A stretch of 36,517 nt of DNA from an uncultured Treponema sp. (GTDB lineage Bacteria > Spirochaetota > Spirochaetia > Treponematales > Treponemataceae). The notes under the pieces were generated by a model. It made no database searches. It had not been told where the DNA came from and saw only the letters and a list, made by a program, of their open reading frames with translations. Below, in pieces: positions 24,312 through 32,811 of the stretch. The DNA is taken from NCBI GenBank assembly GCA_937885475.1, contig CAKZZR010000012.1, positions 1 to 36,517 on the forward strand, read 5' to 3'. Made by a program: the position numbers and the translations under genes. Within the stretch, counting starts at the first letter, position 1; every line of letters starts with the position of its first letter.

Positions 24312-27300
24312 ATGTTTTCAAATCGTTTTAATGGGCTTATCAGGCTCATTGTCGCTGTTGCAGGTCTTTTTGTTATGTCCTGTGCAAATCAATTGAATTC
24401 TGATTCGTTTTCTTCTGACGGAAAATATGGGAGTCTTTCAGTGTCCTCTGAGGACGCAAGCCGAACTTTGGATGTTTCGGCGATTTCCTATGTGAACGCA
24501 ACGGTTTTTGCTTCTGACATTCAGACGGGAAGCGAGCCATGCAAGAATAATATTGCGGTAAATGGCGGAACTGGAAGCTTTGAGATTGAGAACGTTCCGA
24601 CCGGTTCCAATCGCATCGTGCAGATTCAGGCGTTCGATTCCGACGGAAAGGAAATTGTAGGCGGCGTTATCCGCAAGGTGCTTGATGTGGACGTTGGAAC
24701 TAACGAGTGCATTGTTAGCCGCGCTTCAACCGCATTGGGAAATGTGTTCTACTATCTTCGTGAGCTGGATTATGAGACCTCAAAAATTTCTGCTGACGAC
24801 GTTTCTGAAATAGAAAAAGCAATTGATTCTTCCTATGATTTTGAGAAGATAAACACCTCTGCGCTCGCCGTTGATTTTAAGGCGGGCGGAACAAGCGCTC
24901 TTAAAGACAAAGCGGACTACGTGCTTGGTGGTGGCGAGGCAAGCAACATCGTTCTTTTTGCAAAAGGATATAAGTATCTTTGGTATTGGGAAGGAAATGA
25001 AAGCGGTACTCTTTTGGAAATGACCGCCGCAACTGACAAAGGCTCCGATTGGTACACCGCGACTTTGAATTATGCTTCCATAAATCTGCTTTTTAAAACC
25101 CAGGCTGATTGGAATGGAAATCAGACGGAAGACCTTTCACGTACTGCCGGCACATGGTACTACGAAAACGGCTCTTGGTCCGGCTCTTCTTTAGCTGACA
25201 CGACGGCTCCAACTGTAACGTGGATTCGTCCTTCCGCTTCTACGGTAATGGGTTCCGTTGAGCTTTTTGCCTTTGCAACGGACGAAAGCGGAATTGAAAA
25301 GGTTGAATACTATGCAGGAACCACGCTTCTTGGAACGACTGACGGAGCAAGCGCTCTTATTTGGGATACCCTTGATTCTGCCAACGGAACATATTCTGTT
25401 TCTGCAAAGGCATACGACAAGGCAGGCAACACTGCGGTTTCGGAACCGGTTTCGCTTGAGGTTTCAAATACGATTTACTTAAAGGCTGTGATTTCAAATA
25501 ATTCCAGTGCAATGGCAACTGTAGAAAAAACGTTTGACGGTTCTTCTTCAAAAGGCAGCATCACAAGTTATTCATGGGATTTTGGCGACGGAACCACAGG
25601 AACAGGTACAAAGCCAACGCATACATATTCAGAAAGCCTGATAGGAAAGTCTGTTACCGTAACGCTCACAGTTACCGGAACGGAGGACGGAGTTACAAAG
25701 TCTGTTTATGATACACAGAAAGTAAGCATTACCAAAAAGTCCGACTTCCAGCACCGTGACTTCCGAGAGGAAACCGTTTACTTCATGATGACCGACCGCT
25801 TTGCCGACGGAGACAAGACCAACAACAACATTTGGGGCGACGAATACCTTCCGAACGGCGAAAGCCAGCTTTACGATTACGATGAGTCAAAGACCGGAAT
25901 CCTTTCTTACTACCACGGTGGAGATTTCAAAGGTATTATCAACAATCTTGACTACATCGCCGACATGGGATTTACCGCAATCTGGATTACGCCTGTTCCA
26001 AAACAGCCAGAGGGTCGTTACTACTATGGTGGTGAGTATGAAGCAAGTGCTTTCCATGGCTATTGGGCTTACGATTTTGACCAGATTGACCCTCATCTGC
26101 ACTCAAGCGGAAAGAACAGCGACGGTTGGGATGACTACAAAGCCTTGATTGAAGCATGCCACGCAAAGGGAATCCGAGTAATGCAGGACATCGTATGTAA
26201 TCATGGTCATCCAACGGCACCTAATACAGATACTAAATGGTATGATTTAAGAAATACTGTGATTATGGATGGTAAGACTTGGACGTGGGAAACAGGAGAC
26301 CCATATTACGATGCAACGGACAAATACAAGGGATTTTTTGATTATTATGGCGGTGCTGGTATTCCGGGGCTTATAGATTTTAACGAGTCTGGTCCAGACG
26401 GAAAGGATGCTAGACAGCATTTAATCAACACTTATAAAAAATACATTGATGCAGGCGTTGATGCATTCCGCATTGATACAGTTGCTTACATGCCGGCAGA
26501 ATGGTGGGGAGAATTTGCAGATACGATGTATAACTATGCAAAATCCATCGGCAATGACTATTTCTATATGGTTGGAGAAGCATGGGGCGGACGCGGTGCA
26601 TCTATCCAGCTTCATAGTAAGGATACTACAGGTTCGTTCCATCAGCTCGATATGACCGCTAGTTGTATGGATTATCCTGGACAAATGCGTTCCACATTTG
26701 AAAACAATGGAAATTATTCACAGTTTGTCAGCATGACATCAAATGATGTAAAAGATGGGCTTACTGACGAAGATTCAACCTGGAGCGGGATGTTCGTGGA
26801 TAATCACGATGTGGCTCGCTCAAACGGTTGGTTAAATGAAACTCAGTATAAAAATGCATTGAATTATATATATCTTTTCCGCGGTGTCCCTATTGTTTAT
26901 TATGGAACAGAGGCAATGTATGCGTGGGAAGGAGCAAAAGCAACCACCAATAAAGAAGATGTTTGCGCCCGCTGGATGCTTGGTGATAATGGTATTAATT
27001 ATGTTAAGAACAATAAGCCTGCAATGTATAAGCATCTTAAGGTTTTGAACGCTGTTCGTCATGCAAGCGAGTGTATTCAAAAGGGCGTGCAGAGCAACAT
27101 AGAAGTTTCTGGAGACAAGGCTGCGATTACAAGAACATATGGCTCTAAAGTTGCCGCAGTGCTTTTGAATAAAGGCGGGGATTCCATGTCTCATTCCTTC
27201 ACCGACCTGCCTTCTGGCTCATACACGCTCTATACCTCGGACGGAAGTGGCACGTTGAACAGTCAGACCGTAAGCGTAAGCGGTTCATACAGCCTAAGCG

Positions 27301-27341
27301 CTCCTGCAAACGGCTTTGCAGTGCTTGATCCAAATGACTGA
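24312..27341 (+). CDS. GH13 alpha-amylase lipoprotein with PKD and Ig-like modules
   Basis: This is a 1,009-residue exported enzyme for alpha-glucans. ATG 24312 is preferred over 24300 because a TGAGG Shine-Dalgarno precedes it. The signal ends FVMSC, a loose lipobox. In order come the N-terminal module shared with the previous gene (about 24420-24900), a starch-binding-like module (NIVLFAKGYKYLWYW, to about 25190), an Ig-like module opening DTTAPTV (to about 25470), a PKD module with YSWDFGDGTTG (to about 25740), the GH13 barrel and a C-terminal beta domain. The barrel has DIVCNH, nucleophile Asp at codon 26475 (FRIDTVAY), acid/base Glu at 26577 (GEAWGG) and Asp at 26808 (DNHDVAR). Unlike its neighbour it has no internal stop. 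Exact specificity (amylase, pullulanase or cyclomaltodextrinase type) is not fixed by sequence alone. Confidence 0.93.
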   Translation: MFSNRFNGLIRLIVAVAGLFVMSCANQLNSDSFSSDGKYGSLSVSSEDASRTLDVSAISYVNATVFASDIQTGSEPCKNNIAVNGGTGSFEIENVPTGSNRIVQIQAFDSDGKEIVGGVIRKVLDVDVGTNECIVSRASTALGNVFYYLRELDYETSKISADDVSEIEKAIDSSYDFEKINTSALAVDFKAGGTSALKDKADYVLGGGEASNIVLFAKGYKYLWYWEGNESGTLLEMTAATDKGSDWYTATLNYASINLLFKTQADWNGNQTEDLSRTAGTWYYENGSWSGSSLADTTAPTVTWIRPSASTVMGSVELFAFATDESGIEKVEYYAGTTLLGTTDGASALIWDTLDSANGTYSVSAKAYDKAGNTAVSEPVSLEVSNTIYLKAVISNNSSAMATVEKTFDGSSSKGSITSYSWDFGDGTTGTGTKPTHTYSESLIGKSVTVTLTVTGTEDGVTKSVYDTQKVSITKKSDFQHRDFREETVYFMMTDRFADGDKTNNNIWGDEYLPNGESQLYDYDESKTGILSYYHGGDFKGIINNLDYIADMGFTAIWITPVPKQPEGRYYYGGEYEASAFHGYWAYDFDQIDPHLHSSGKNSDGWDDYKALIEACHAKGIRVMQDIVCNHGHPTAPNTDTKWYDLRNTVIMDGKTWTWETGDPYYDATDKYKGFFDYYGGAGIPGLIDFNESGPDGKDARQHLINTYKKYIDAGVDAFRIDTVAYMPAEWWGEFADTMYNYAKSIGNDYFYMVGEAWGGRGASIQLHSKDTTGSFHQLDMTASCMDYPGQMRSTFENNGNYSQFVSMTSNDVKDGLTDEDSTWSGMFVDNHDVARSNGWLNETQYKNALNYIYLFRGVPIVYYGTEAMYAWEGAKATTNKEDVCARWMLGDNGINYVKNNKPAMYKHLKVLNAVRHASECIQKGVQSNIEVSGDKAAITRTYGSKVAAVLLNKGGDSMSHSFTDLPSGSYTLYTSDGSGTLNSQTVSVSGSYSLSAPANGFAVLDPND

Positions 27342-27387
27342 TATTCAGGGCAAGAGGTTTTCAATTGTAACCCAATCGCCCGTTCTG

Positions 27388-27396
27388 TGTTAGAAT
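27388..27396 (+). promoter_or_regulatory. Extended -10 promoter of the M30 peptidase gene
   Basis: TGT-TAGAAT (27388-27396) fits an extended -10 element. A TTGTAA at 27365-27370 is 20 bp upstream, too far for a good -35. Six bases separate the -10 from the ATG at 27403, as at rsmI. Confidence 0.5.
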
Positions 27397-27402
27397 AGAT
27401 GT

Positions 27403-29229
27403 ATGAAAAGATTTTTTGGTCTGGCAGTTTTTTGCGCGGTGCTCACGCTGATTTTTGGGTGCAGTCAGGACGACACTTCTGGCTATTCAGAAAGTTCTGA
27501 CTACGATGTGGTTGCCTCTGATTCCGTGAGCGAATCGTATGTGTCTGGCAGCTCAATCAAAGTGTCTCCGTCAACGCTGTACCTTACGGTTAATGGAGCC
27601 GTTGGCGGAAAGACGCTGTATCTTGCAAAAACAAATCCTACTGAAAAAGTGATTTCTGCGTCCAAGGACAGGTATGTTTCGGCGGCATCATCAAATCTGA
27701 CGTTTTACGAGGCAAAGTCGCAGACTTTCTCCAAGCCATCTCGTGCGTTGGAATACGACGCGCAGGACGTTGAAGCCGCCCAAAAAAGACGCTGCGGAAT
27801 GCTTCGGTACGCCAAGGAATTTTCTGGCTTTTCCGGTGCTCGCTCGCGTTCTGCTACGGCTGGCTCTGACATAGACCGAACGGCTAATCCGCTCCCCTTG
27901 ACTGTAGGCACGACCACAAAATCTCTGTGGCTTGATACAAAAGATGAGGAATACAACCAGGTGAATGTCGTTCTGCGCGCCGCAACAGAGCATTGCAACG
28001 TGTGGGTATACGGCAGCAGCTACACAAGCGGCAGCACTGCCAGCGGAAAAAAGATTACATCTGCGCTTGCAGAGCAGCTGGCAGAGTCTTTTGAAAAAAT
28101 CTATATGCTGGAGCGCAACCTGTACGGCGCGGAATCCGACAAGATGTTCTATTATACTTCTTCTGATAACTGGGTTCTGAAGGACATGGGCGTTCTTTCT
28201 GATACGGGAACGAAGGTGAACCTTGTTGTTTACGACATTGGCGGAGACTACACAAAAGGCAAAAACAACGGTTCTGTTCTTGGCTATTTCAGTTGGAAGG
28301 ACTATTTTCCAAATGCTGCGGACATAAATACCGTTCTTGGCGAATCCTTTGCCAATGCCCTTAATTATGACTACTACTGCTCAAATGAAGGAAAATACTT
28401 GTACATTGATTCCGCCTTTTTTGTGGAGGAGCCTGCGGAAGTGATTGCCACGGTCGTTCACGAATATCAGCATTTGATAACCTTTGGCGCAAAAACAATT
28501 CCTTATTTTGAAAAGAAAAATGAGATTGAATATTTTGATGTCTGGCTTGCGGAGCTTTTGGCAATGCAATGCGAGGATTTCATGCATGAATACCTTTTGA
28601 CTGCCGCCGAGGATTATTCTATAGATAACTGCGCCATGGCACGCTTGCCTGGCTTTAATTATGCGTACTATCTGTCAGGTGTGGAATACAATGATTCCAA
28701 TGTGACTGTTTCTTATGCGGTGAACTATGCCTTTGGTGCATGGCTTGCACGAAAATACGGCGGCGCACCCCTTGCTCAGGCGCTTACACAGTCGCTTTTG
28801 TTCAGTTATGACGCAATAAAAGACGCGACCGGGCAAGGCATGGAAGCCCTGCTTTCGCAATTTTCCTATGACTGCGTGGTGAGCGGCTCTGACAATGCCT
28901 TTATGAACACGGTCGCATTGCAGGCTGATGATGAGCTTTATTATTCTGATTTTGAGACTGGAATTTCCTATGGATATGGGCTTGATTCCATTGATTTGTG
29001 GAACCTTGCGGAGATGGGGATAACCGCATATTCTGATTCAGAGTACGCGGACCTTGCATACGCCGGCCCATATTTGTTCGCTTCAAACACCTATTGCAGT
29101 GGCGGCGTGCGTCCCTACGGAATGGAATTGCAGAAAATCGGAACTATTGCTGAAGGTGCGGAATCGGTAACGCTTGAATTCAACAGCCGAAGCTCCTCAT
29201 CGCTCAGGACGTATGTGATTATCGATTGA
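27403..29229 (+). CDS. M30-type (hyicolysin-like) zinc metallopeptidase lipoprotein
   Basis: This 608-residue exported protein has a lipoprotein signal ending LIFGC (Cys 20). The zinc motif HEYQH (353-357, codons 28459-28473) is followed by WLAE (Glu 384), a pattern that fits the HEFQH...E arrangement of M30 peptidases, with zinc held by both His and the later Glu. The 200 residues before the motif, starting near LPLTVGTTTKSLWLD, look like the usual beta-rich M30 prodomain region. Its likely role is proteolysis outside the cell. It lies between the amylases and the amino-acid importer genes, which suits a nutrient-scavenging role. No Shine-Dalgarno is seen and the message may be leaderless. 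No terminator was found before the liv promoter. Confidence 0.85.
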   Translation: MKRFFGLAVFCAVLTLIFGCSQDDTSGYSESSDYDVVASDSVSESYVSGSSIKVSPSTLYLTVNGAVGGKTLYLAKTNPTEKVISASKDRYVSAASSNLTFYEAKSQTFSKPSRALEYDAQDVEAAQKRRCGMLRYAKEFSGFSGARSRSATAGSDIDRTANPLPLTVGTTTKSLWLDTKDEEYNQVNVVLRAATEHCNVWVYGSSYTSGSTASGKKITSALAEQLAESFEKIYMLERNLYGAESDKMFYYTSSDNWVLKDMGVLSDTGTKVNLVVYDIGGDYTKGKNNGSVLGYFSWKDYFPNAADINTVLGESFANALNYDYYCSNEGKYLYIDSAFFVEEPAEVIATVVHEYQHLITFGAKTIPYFEKKNEIEYFDVWLAELLAMQCEDFMHEYLLTAAEDYSIDNCAMARLPGFNYAYYLSGVEYNDSNVTVSYAVNYAFGAWLARKYGGAPLAQALTQSLLFSYDAIKDATGQGMEALLSQFSYDCVVSGSDNAFMNTVALQADDELYYSDFETGISYGYGLDSIDLWNLAEMGITAYSDSEYADLAYAGPYLFASNTYCSGGVRPYGMELQKIGTIAEGAESVTLEFNSRSSSSLRTYVIID

Positions 29230-29261
29230 CGGCGTTCATTGATTTTGTTCCGCTTGTCTAG

Positions 29262-29290
29262 TTGCCACTATTCCCCCGATAGATTAAAAT
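29262..29290 (+). promoter_or_regulatory. Promoter of the liv operon
   Basis: TTGCCA (29262-29267) lies 17 bp before TAAAAT (29285-29290), giving a short leader with a GGGGG Shine-Dalgarno before ATG 29317. Confidence 0.75.
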
Positions 29291-29316
29291 TATAGTAGAA
29301 AACTTCTTGGGGGAAC

Positions 29317-30219
29317 ATGGTGAATAGCGGCTCTATTTTTGTTCAGCAGCTTATAAACGGACTGTCGCTCGGCAGCATTTATGCGCTTATTGCGCTTGGC
29401 TACACGATGGTCTACGGAATTGTAAAGCTTATCAATTTTGCCCACGGCGACGTCATGATGATGGGGGCGTATGCCGGATATTTTGTGCTTATGGCGCTTG
29501 GCGCGACCATTCCCGGCATGGCGGGGGCGTTCATTGCGGCTATGGTGCTGTGCGCGCTGCTTTCTTTGCTCATAGAGCGCTTTGCCTACCGTCCGCTGCG
29601 TTCGGCTCCGCGCCTCAATTCGCTGATTACGGCCATTGCCGTGGAACTTATTCTTCAGAATCTTATGCGCGTGCTTCCCTTTGTAGGTCTTAAGCCGCGG
29701 CAGTTTCCTACTATGGGAATCACAAACTTTTCGTTCGGAATCATTTCCATCTCAAACCTTCAGCTCATCGTAATCATCTCAAGCGCGGTGCTTATGGTTC
29801 TGCTCAATTTTATCGTAAACCGCACCAAGACTGGAAAAGCCATGCAGGCAGTTTCCTTTGACCTTCAGGCGGCAGCCCTTATGGGAATCAACGTGAACAA
29901 CATCATTGCCATTACCTTTGTAATCGGTTCGGTGCTTGCCGGCGCGGGCGGAATTCTGTATGCAACCGCGTACCCGCAGATTGACCCCATGATGGGCTAC
30001 ATTCCGGGGCTCAAGGCGTTCGTTGCGGCGGTTCTTGGCGGAATCGGCTCAATTCCGGGTGCAATGGCGGGCGGAATAATCCTTGGCATTGCCGAAACCA
30101 TGACCAAGGGCTACCTGAGCAGTCAGTATGCGGACGCAATCTCGTATATCATTCTGATTGTTATTCTTTTGGTTAAGCCGTCCGGAATCTTTGGCAAAAA
30201 GACGACGGTAAAGGTATAA
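29317..30219 (+). CDS. livH: Branched-chain amino-acid ABC transporter permease LivH
   Basis: LivH is one of the two membrane subunits of the HAAT-family importer for Leu, Ile and Val. The 300-residue protein is hydrophobic, with about eight membrane segments. It opens with the typical QQLINGLSLGSIYALIALGY segment and has the INFAHGD motif that marks the family. Near the C-terminus, the AVLGGIGSIPGAMAGG loop is the predicted coupling region to the ATPase. It is the first gene of a tight operon, livH-livM-livG-livF, with gaps of 11, -11 and 10 bp. No periplasmic binding protein gene lies beside it in this window. Confidence 0.96.
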   Translation: MVNSGSIFVQQLINGLSLGSIYALIALGYTMVYGIVKLINFAHGDVMMMGAYAGYFVLMALGATIPGMAGAFIAAMVLCALLSLLIERFAYRPLRSAPRLNSLITAIAVELILQNLMRVLPFVGLKPRQFPTMGITNFSFGIISISNLQLIVIISSAVLMVLLNFIVNRTKTGKAMQAVSFDLQAAALMGINVNNIIAITFVIGSVLAGAGGILYATAYPQIDPMMGYIPGLKAFVAAVLGGIGSIPGAMAGGIILGIAETMTKGYLSSQYADAISYIILIVILLVKPSGIFGKKTTVKV

Positions 30220-30230
30220 GGGGGCGCGGA

Positions 30231-31235
30231 ATGAAACAATTTGGTAAAAATACACTGATTCTTTCTTGCGTGGCGTTTTTGGCGGTGGCGCTTCCGGTTC
30301 TGTTCACGCTGACGGGCATTTTTGACGTGTATGCGTCCGGCATTTTTTGCACGGCTGGAATTTGCGCCATCATGGCAATAAGCGTGAACCTTGTTTCGGG
30401 AATTACCGGGCAGCTGAGCCTTGGGCAGGCGGGCTTTATGGCACTGGGAGGCTACGCTACGATTATTCTTACGGACTCGGCGCATATTCCGCTTCCTGGT
30501 TCCGTGCTGCTTGCTGCGCTCATCACGGCGTTCTTTGGCTTTTTAATCGGCTTTCCTACGCTCAAGTTGGAGGGCGACTACCTTGCCATCGTTACGCTGG
30601 CATTCGGCGAGATTATCCGCGTCGTCCTTGTGAACATGAAAGGTCTTACCGGCGGTCCTAACGGAAAGTCATTCACTACAATCCTTACGCTGAACGCGGT
30701 GGTCGCGATTCTTGTTATTTCGGCGGTGCTTGTTGCCGTCATCGTGCTTGTGCAGAACATCATACGCTCCTCGTACGGGCGCGTCATTCTTGCCGTGCGC
30801 GAGGACGAGGTTGCCGCAAATTCCTGCGGAATTCCGGTGTTCAAGTACAAGATGGTCGGCTTTGTTCTTGCAAGTTTTATCGCGGGGCTTGGCGGCGCGC
30901 TGTACGTTATGTACGTTGGCTTTATCAAGCCGGAGCAGGCGGCTTTTACAAAATCAATTGACTACCTTATTTTTGTCGTTCTTGGCGGAATGGGCTCTAT
31001 GACAGGCTCCGTCCTTGCGGCGTTCGTGCTTACCTATCTGCAGGAAGGCTTGCGTTTCTTGCAGAATTACCGCCTTTTGTTCTATCCGGTGGTGCTGATT
31101 CTTGTAATGCTGTTCAGACCGCAGGGGCTTTTGGGAACCCGTGAGCTTTCTTTTGTGCGCGCGTTTGAATGGATTAAGGACGGCGGCATTAAAAAGCTGG
31201 TAGCCTCACGATTCGGAGGAAAAAATGGCAGATAA
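30231..31235 (+). CDS. livM: Branched-chain amino-acid ABC transporter permease LivM
   Basis: This is the second membrane subunit of the importer, 334 residues with 8-10 hydrophobic segments. The family motif around VSGITGQLSLGQAGFMALGG is near residue 60, and the coupling loop VVLGGMGSMTGSVLAAFV is near the C-terminus. A GGGGG Shine-Dalgarno lies in the 11-bp gap after livH. Its last 11 bp overlap the start of livG, whose Shine-Dalgarno (GGAGGAA) lies inside livM, so translation of the two is probably coupled. Confidence 0.96.
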   Translation: MKQFGKNTLILSCVAFLAVALPVLFTLTGIFDVYASGIFCTAGICAIMAISVNLVSGITGQLSLGQAGFMALGGYATIILTDSAHIPLPGSVLLAALITAFFGFLIGFPTLKLEGDYLAIVTLAFGEIIRVVLVNMKGLTGGPNGKSFTTILTLNAVVAILVISAVLVAVIVLVQNIIRSSYGRVILAVREDEVAANSCGIPVFKYKMVGFVLASFIAGLGGALYVMYVGFIKPEQAAFTKSIDYLIFVVLGGMGSMTGSVLAAFVLTYLQEGLRFLQNYRLLFYPVVLILVMLFRPQGLLGTRELSFVRAFEWIKDGGIKKLVASRFGGKNGR

Positions 31236-32013
31236 AAAACTGGTTTTGCAGGTTTCCGACGTAAAGATTGTTTTTGGAGGACTGTGCGCCGTAAGCGACG
31301 CGTCGTTTGATTTGTATGAGGGCGAGCTTATCGGGTTGATTGGACCGAACGGTGCCGGAAAAACCACCATGTTCAATATGGTAAGCGGCATCTACACTCC
31401 TACCGACGGACAGATTTCGTTTTGGGACAGGAACGGAAAGGTTCACGTCATAAACAAGCTGGGACCGGCGCGTCTTAATATGCTTGGCATTGCGCGCACA
31501 TTCCAGAATATCAGGTTGTTCGGAAATTTGAGCGTTCTGGACAACGTTCGCATTGCGCTGCATAATTCGCGCGCGGCAAACCCGCTTGACGTTGTGTTCA
31601 GAACGCCGCGGTTCCGCATGGATGAGGAAATCATTGCAGGAAAGGCAATGCAGTTGCTTTCTCTTTTTAAGATTGACGCAAAAGCGCAGGAGCTTGCAAA
31701 GAACTTGCCGTACGGCGAGCAGCGCAAGCTTGAGATTGTGCGCGCCCTTGCCTCGTCGCCAAAGCTGCTGTTGCTTGACGAGCCGGCCGCCGGCATGAAC
31801 CCGCAGGAAACGCAGGAACTTATGGAGCTTATTGCGTTTATCCGAAAGGAATTCATGCTGACGATTCTGCTTATTGAGCATGACATGAAGCTTGTCATGG
31901 GAATCTGCGAGCGCATTATGGTTCTTAATTACGGACGGATTATTGCTTCTGGTACGCCGGACGAGATAAAGTCTGACCCGCAGGTTATAAAGGCTTACTT
32001 GGGAAACGAATAG
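31225..32013 (+). CDS. livG: Branched-chain amino-acid ABC transporter ATPase LivG
   Basis: This cytoplasmic ATPase powers the importer. The 262-residue protein has Walker A GPNGAGKTT, a TFQNIRLF Q-loop, the LivG-type signature LPYGEQRKLEIVRAL (in place of LSGGQ), Walker B LLLLDEPAAGMNP and the H-loop IEHDM. The C-terminal GTPDEIKSDPQVIKAYLG stretch is typical of LivG. It overlaps livM by 11 bp and is followed by livF after 10 bp. Confidence 0.97.
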   Translation: MADKKLVLQVSDVKIVFGGLCAVSDASFDLYEGELIGLIGPNGAGKTTMFNMVSGIYTPTDGQISFWDRNGKVHVINKLGPARLNMLGIARTFQNIRLFGNLSVLDNVRIALHNSRAANPLDVVFRTPRFRMDEEIIAGKAMQLLSLFKIDAKAQELAKNLPYGEQRKLEIVRALASSPKLLLLDEPAAGMNPQETQELMELIAFIRKEFMLTILLIEHDMKLVMGICERIMVLNYGRIIASGTPDEIKSDPQVIKAYLGNE

Positions 32014-32023
32014 GGGGAACGCT

Positions 32024-32731
32024 ATGATGCTTGAGGTAAAGGATTTGTGCGTACAGTACGGCGCAATCAAGGCGCTCCGCGGAATAACGTTTTCCGTAGA
32101 GAAGGGCGAGATTATAACGCTGATTGGCTCCAACGGTGCCGGCAAGACCACTACGTTGCATGCAATCTCAAATATTCTGAAAAAGCAGTCTGGAACGATT
32201 CTGTTTGAGGGCGAGGACATCACCAATCTGACAGCGGATAAGATTGTTGCCCGCAACCTTATTCAGGTGCCGGAAGGACGGCGCGTGTTCTCAAACCTTA
32301 CGGTGTTTGAGAATCTGGAGCTTGGCGCGTATCTTCGCAAGGACAAGGCAGAAATTGAGCGCAACAAGGAACGCGTGTTCACGCTGTTTCCGCGCCTTAA
32401 GGAGCGCGTAAAGCAGTTTGCAGGAACCTTGAGCGGCGGCGAGCAGCAGATGCTAGCGATGGGGCGGGCACTTATGTCCATGCCGCGCCTTTTGCTTTTG
32501 GACGAGCCTTCGATGGGGCTTGCGCCTATTCTGGTGGACGAGATTTTTGAGATTATAAAGCGAATCAACGCGGACGGAACTACAGTGCTTTTGGTTGAGC
32601 AGAATGCGTACAAGGCGCTTTCCATTGCAGACCGCGCCTACATTCTGGAAACCGGCGAGATTACAAAATCTGGCAAGGCAAGCGACATGCTCAGCGATGA
32701 TTCCGTGCGTGCGGCATATCTTGGCGGTTGA
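32024..32731 (+). CDS. livF: Branched-chain amino-acid ABC transporter ATPase LivF
   Basis: This is the second ATPase of the importer, 235 residues, expected to pair with LivG. It has Walker A GSNGAGKTTT, the Q-loop region LIQVPEGRRVFSNLTVFENL, the signature LSGGEQQMLAMGRAL, Walker B LLLLDEPSMGLAP and VEQN in place of the usual H-loop His region, all as known for LivF. GGGGGAAC precedes ATG 32024; ATG 32027 is an alternative. It is the last liv gene; no clear hairpin follows before the next promoter. Confidence 0.97.
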   Translation: MMLEVKDLCVQYGAIKALRGITFSVEKGEIITLIGSNGAGKTTTLHAISNILKKQSGTILFEGEDITNLTADKIVARNLIQVPEGRRVFSNLTVFENLELGAYLRKDKAEIERNKERVFTLFPRLKERVKQFAGTLSGGEQQMLAMGRALMSMPRLLLLDEPSMGLAPILVDEIFEIIKRINADGTTVLLVEQNAYKALSIADRAYILETGEITKSGKASDMLSDDSVRAAYLGG

Positions 32732-32781
32732 CGCATAAATCAGTTAATGAAAAAGGAAATCTCTAAAAAATACAAAAGCTG

Positions 32782-32790
32782 TGGTATAAT
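32782..32790 (+). promoter_or_regulatory. Extended -10 promoter of the CBS-ACT gene
   Basis: TGG-TATAAT (32782-32790) is a perfect extended -10. No convincing -35 was found in the A-rich sequence upstream. A strong AGGAGG Shine-Dalgarno follows before ATG 32812. Confidence 0.6.
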
Positions 32791-32811
32791 GAACGTATTC
32801 AGGAGGCGCGT

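Noticed and set aside
31189..32256. Open frame of 355 codons on the minus strand opposite livG and livF
   Set aside because: It lies wholly opposite two certain ABC ATPase genes, has no family resemblance and has a composition typical of an antisense shadow.
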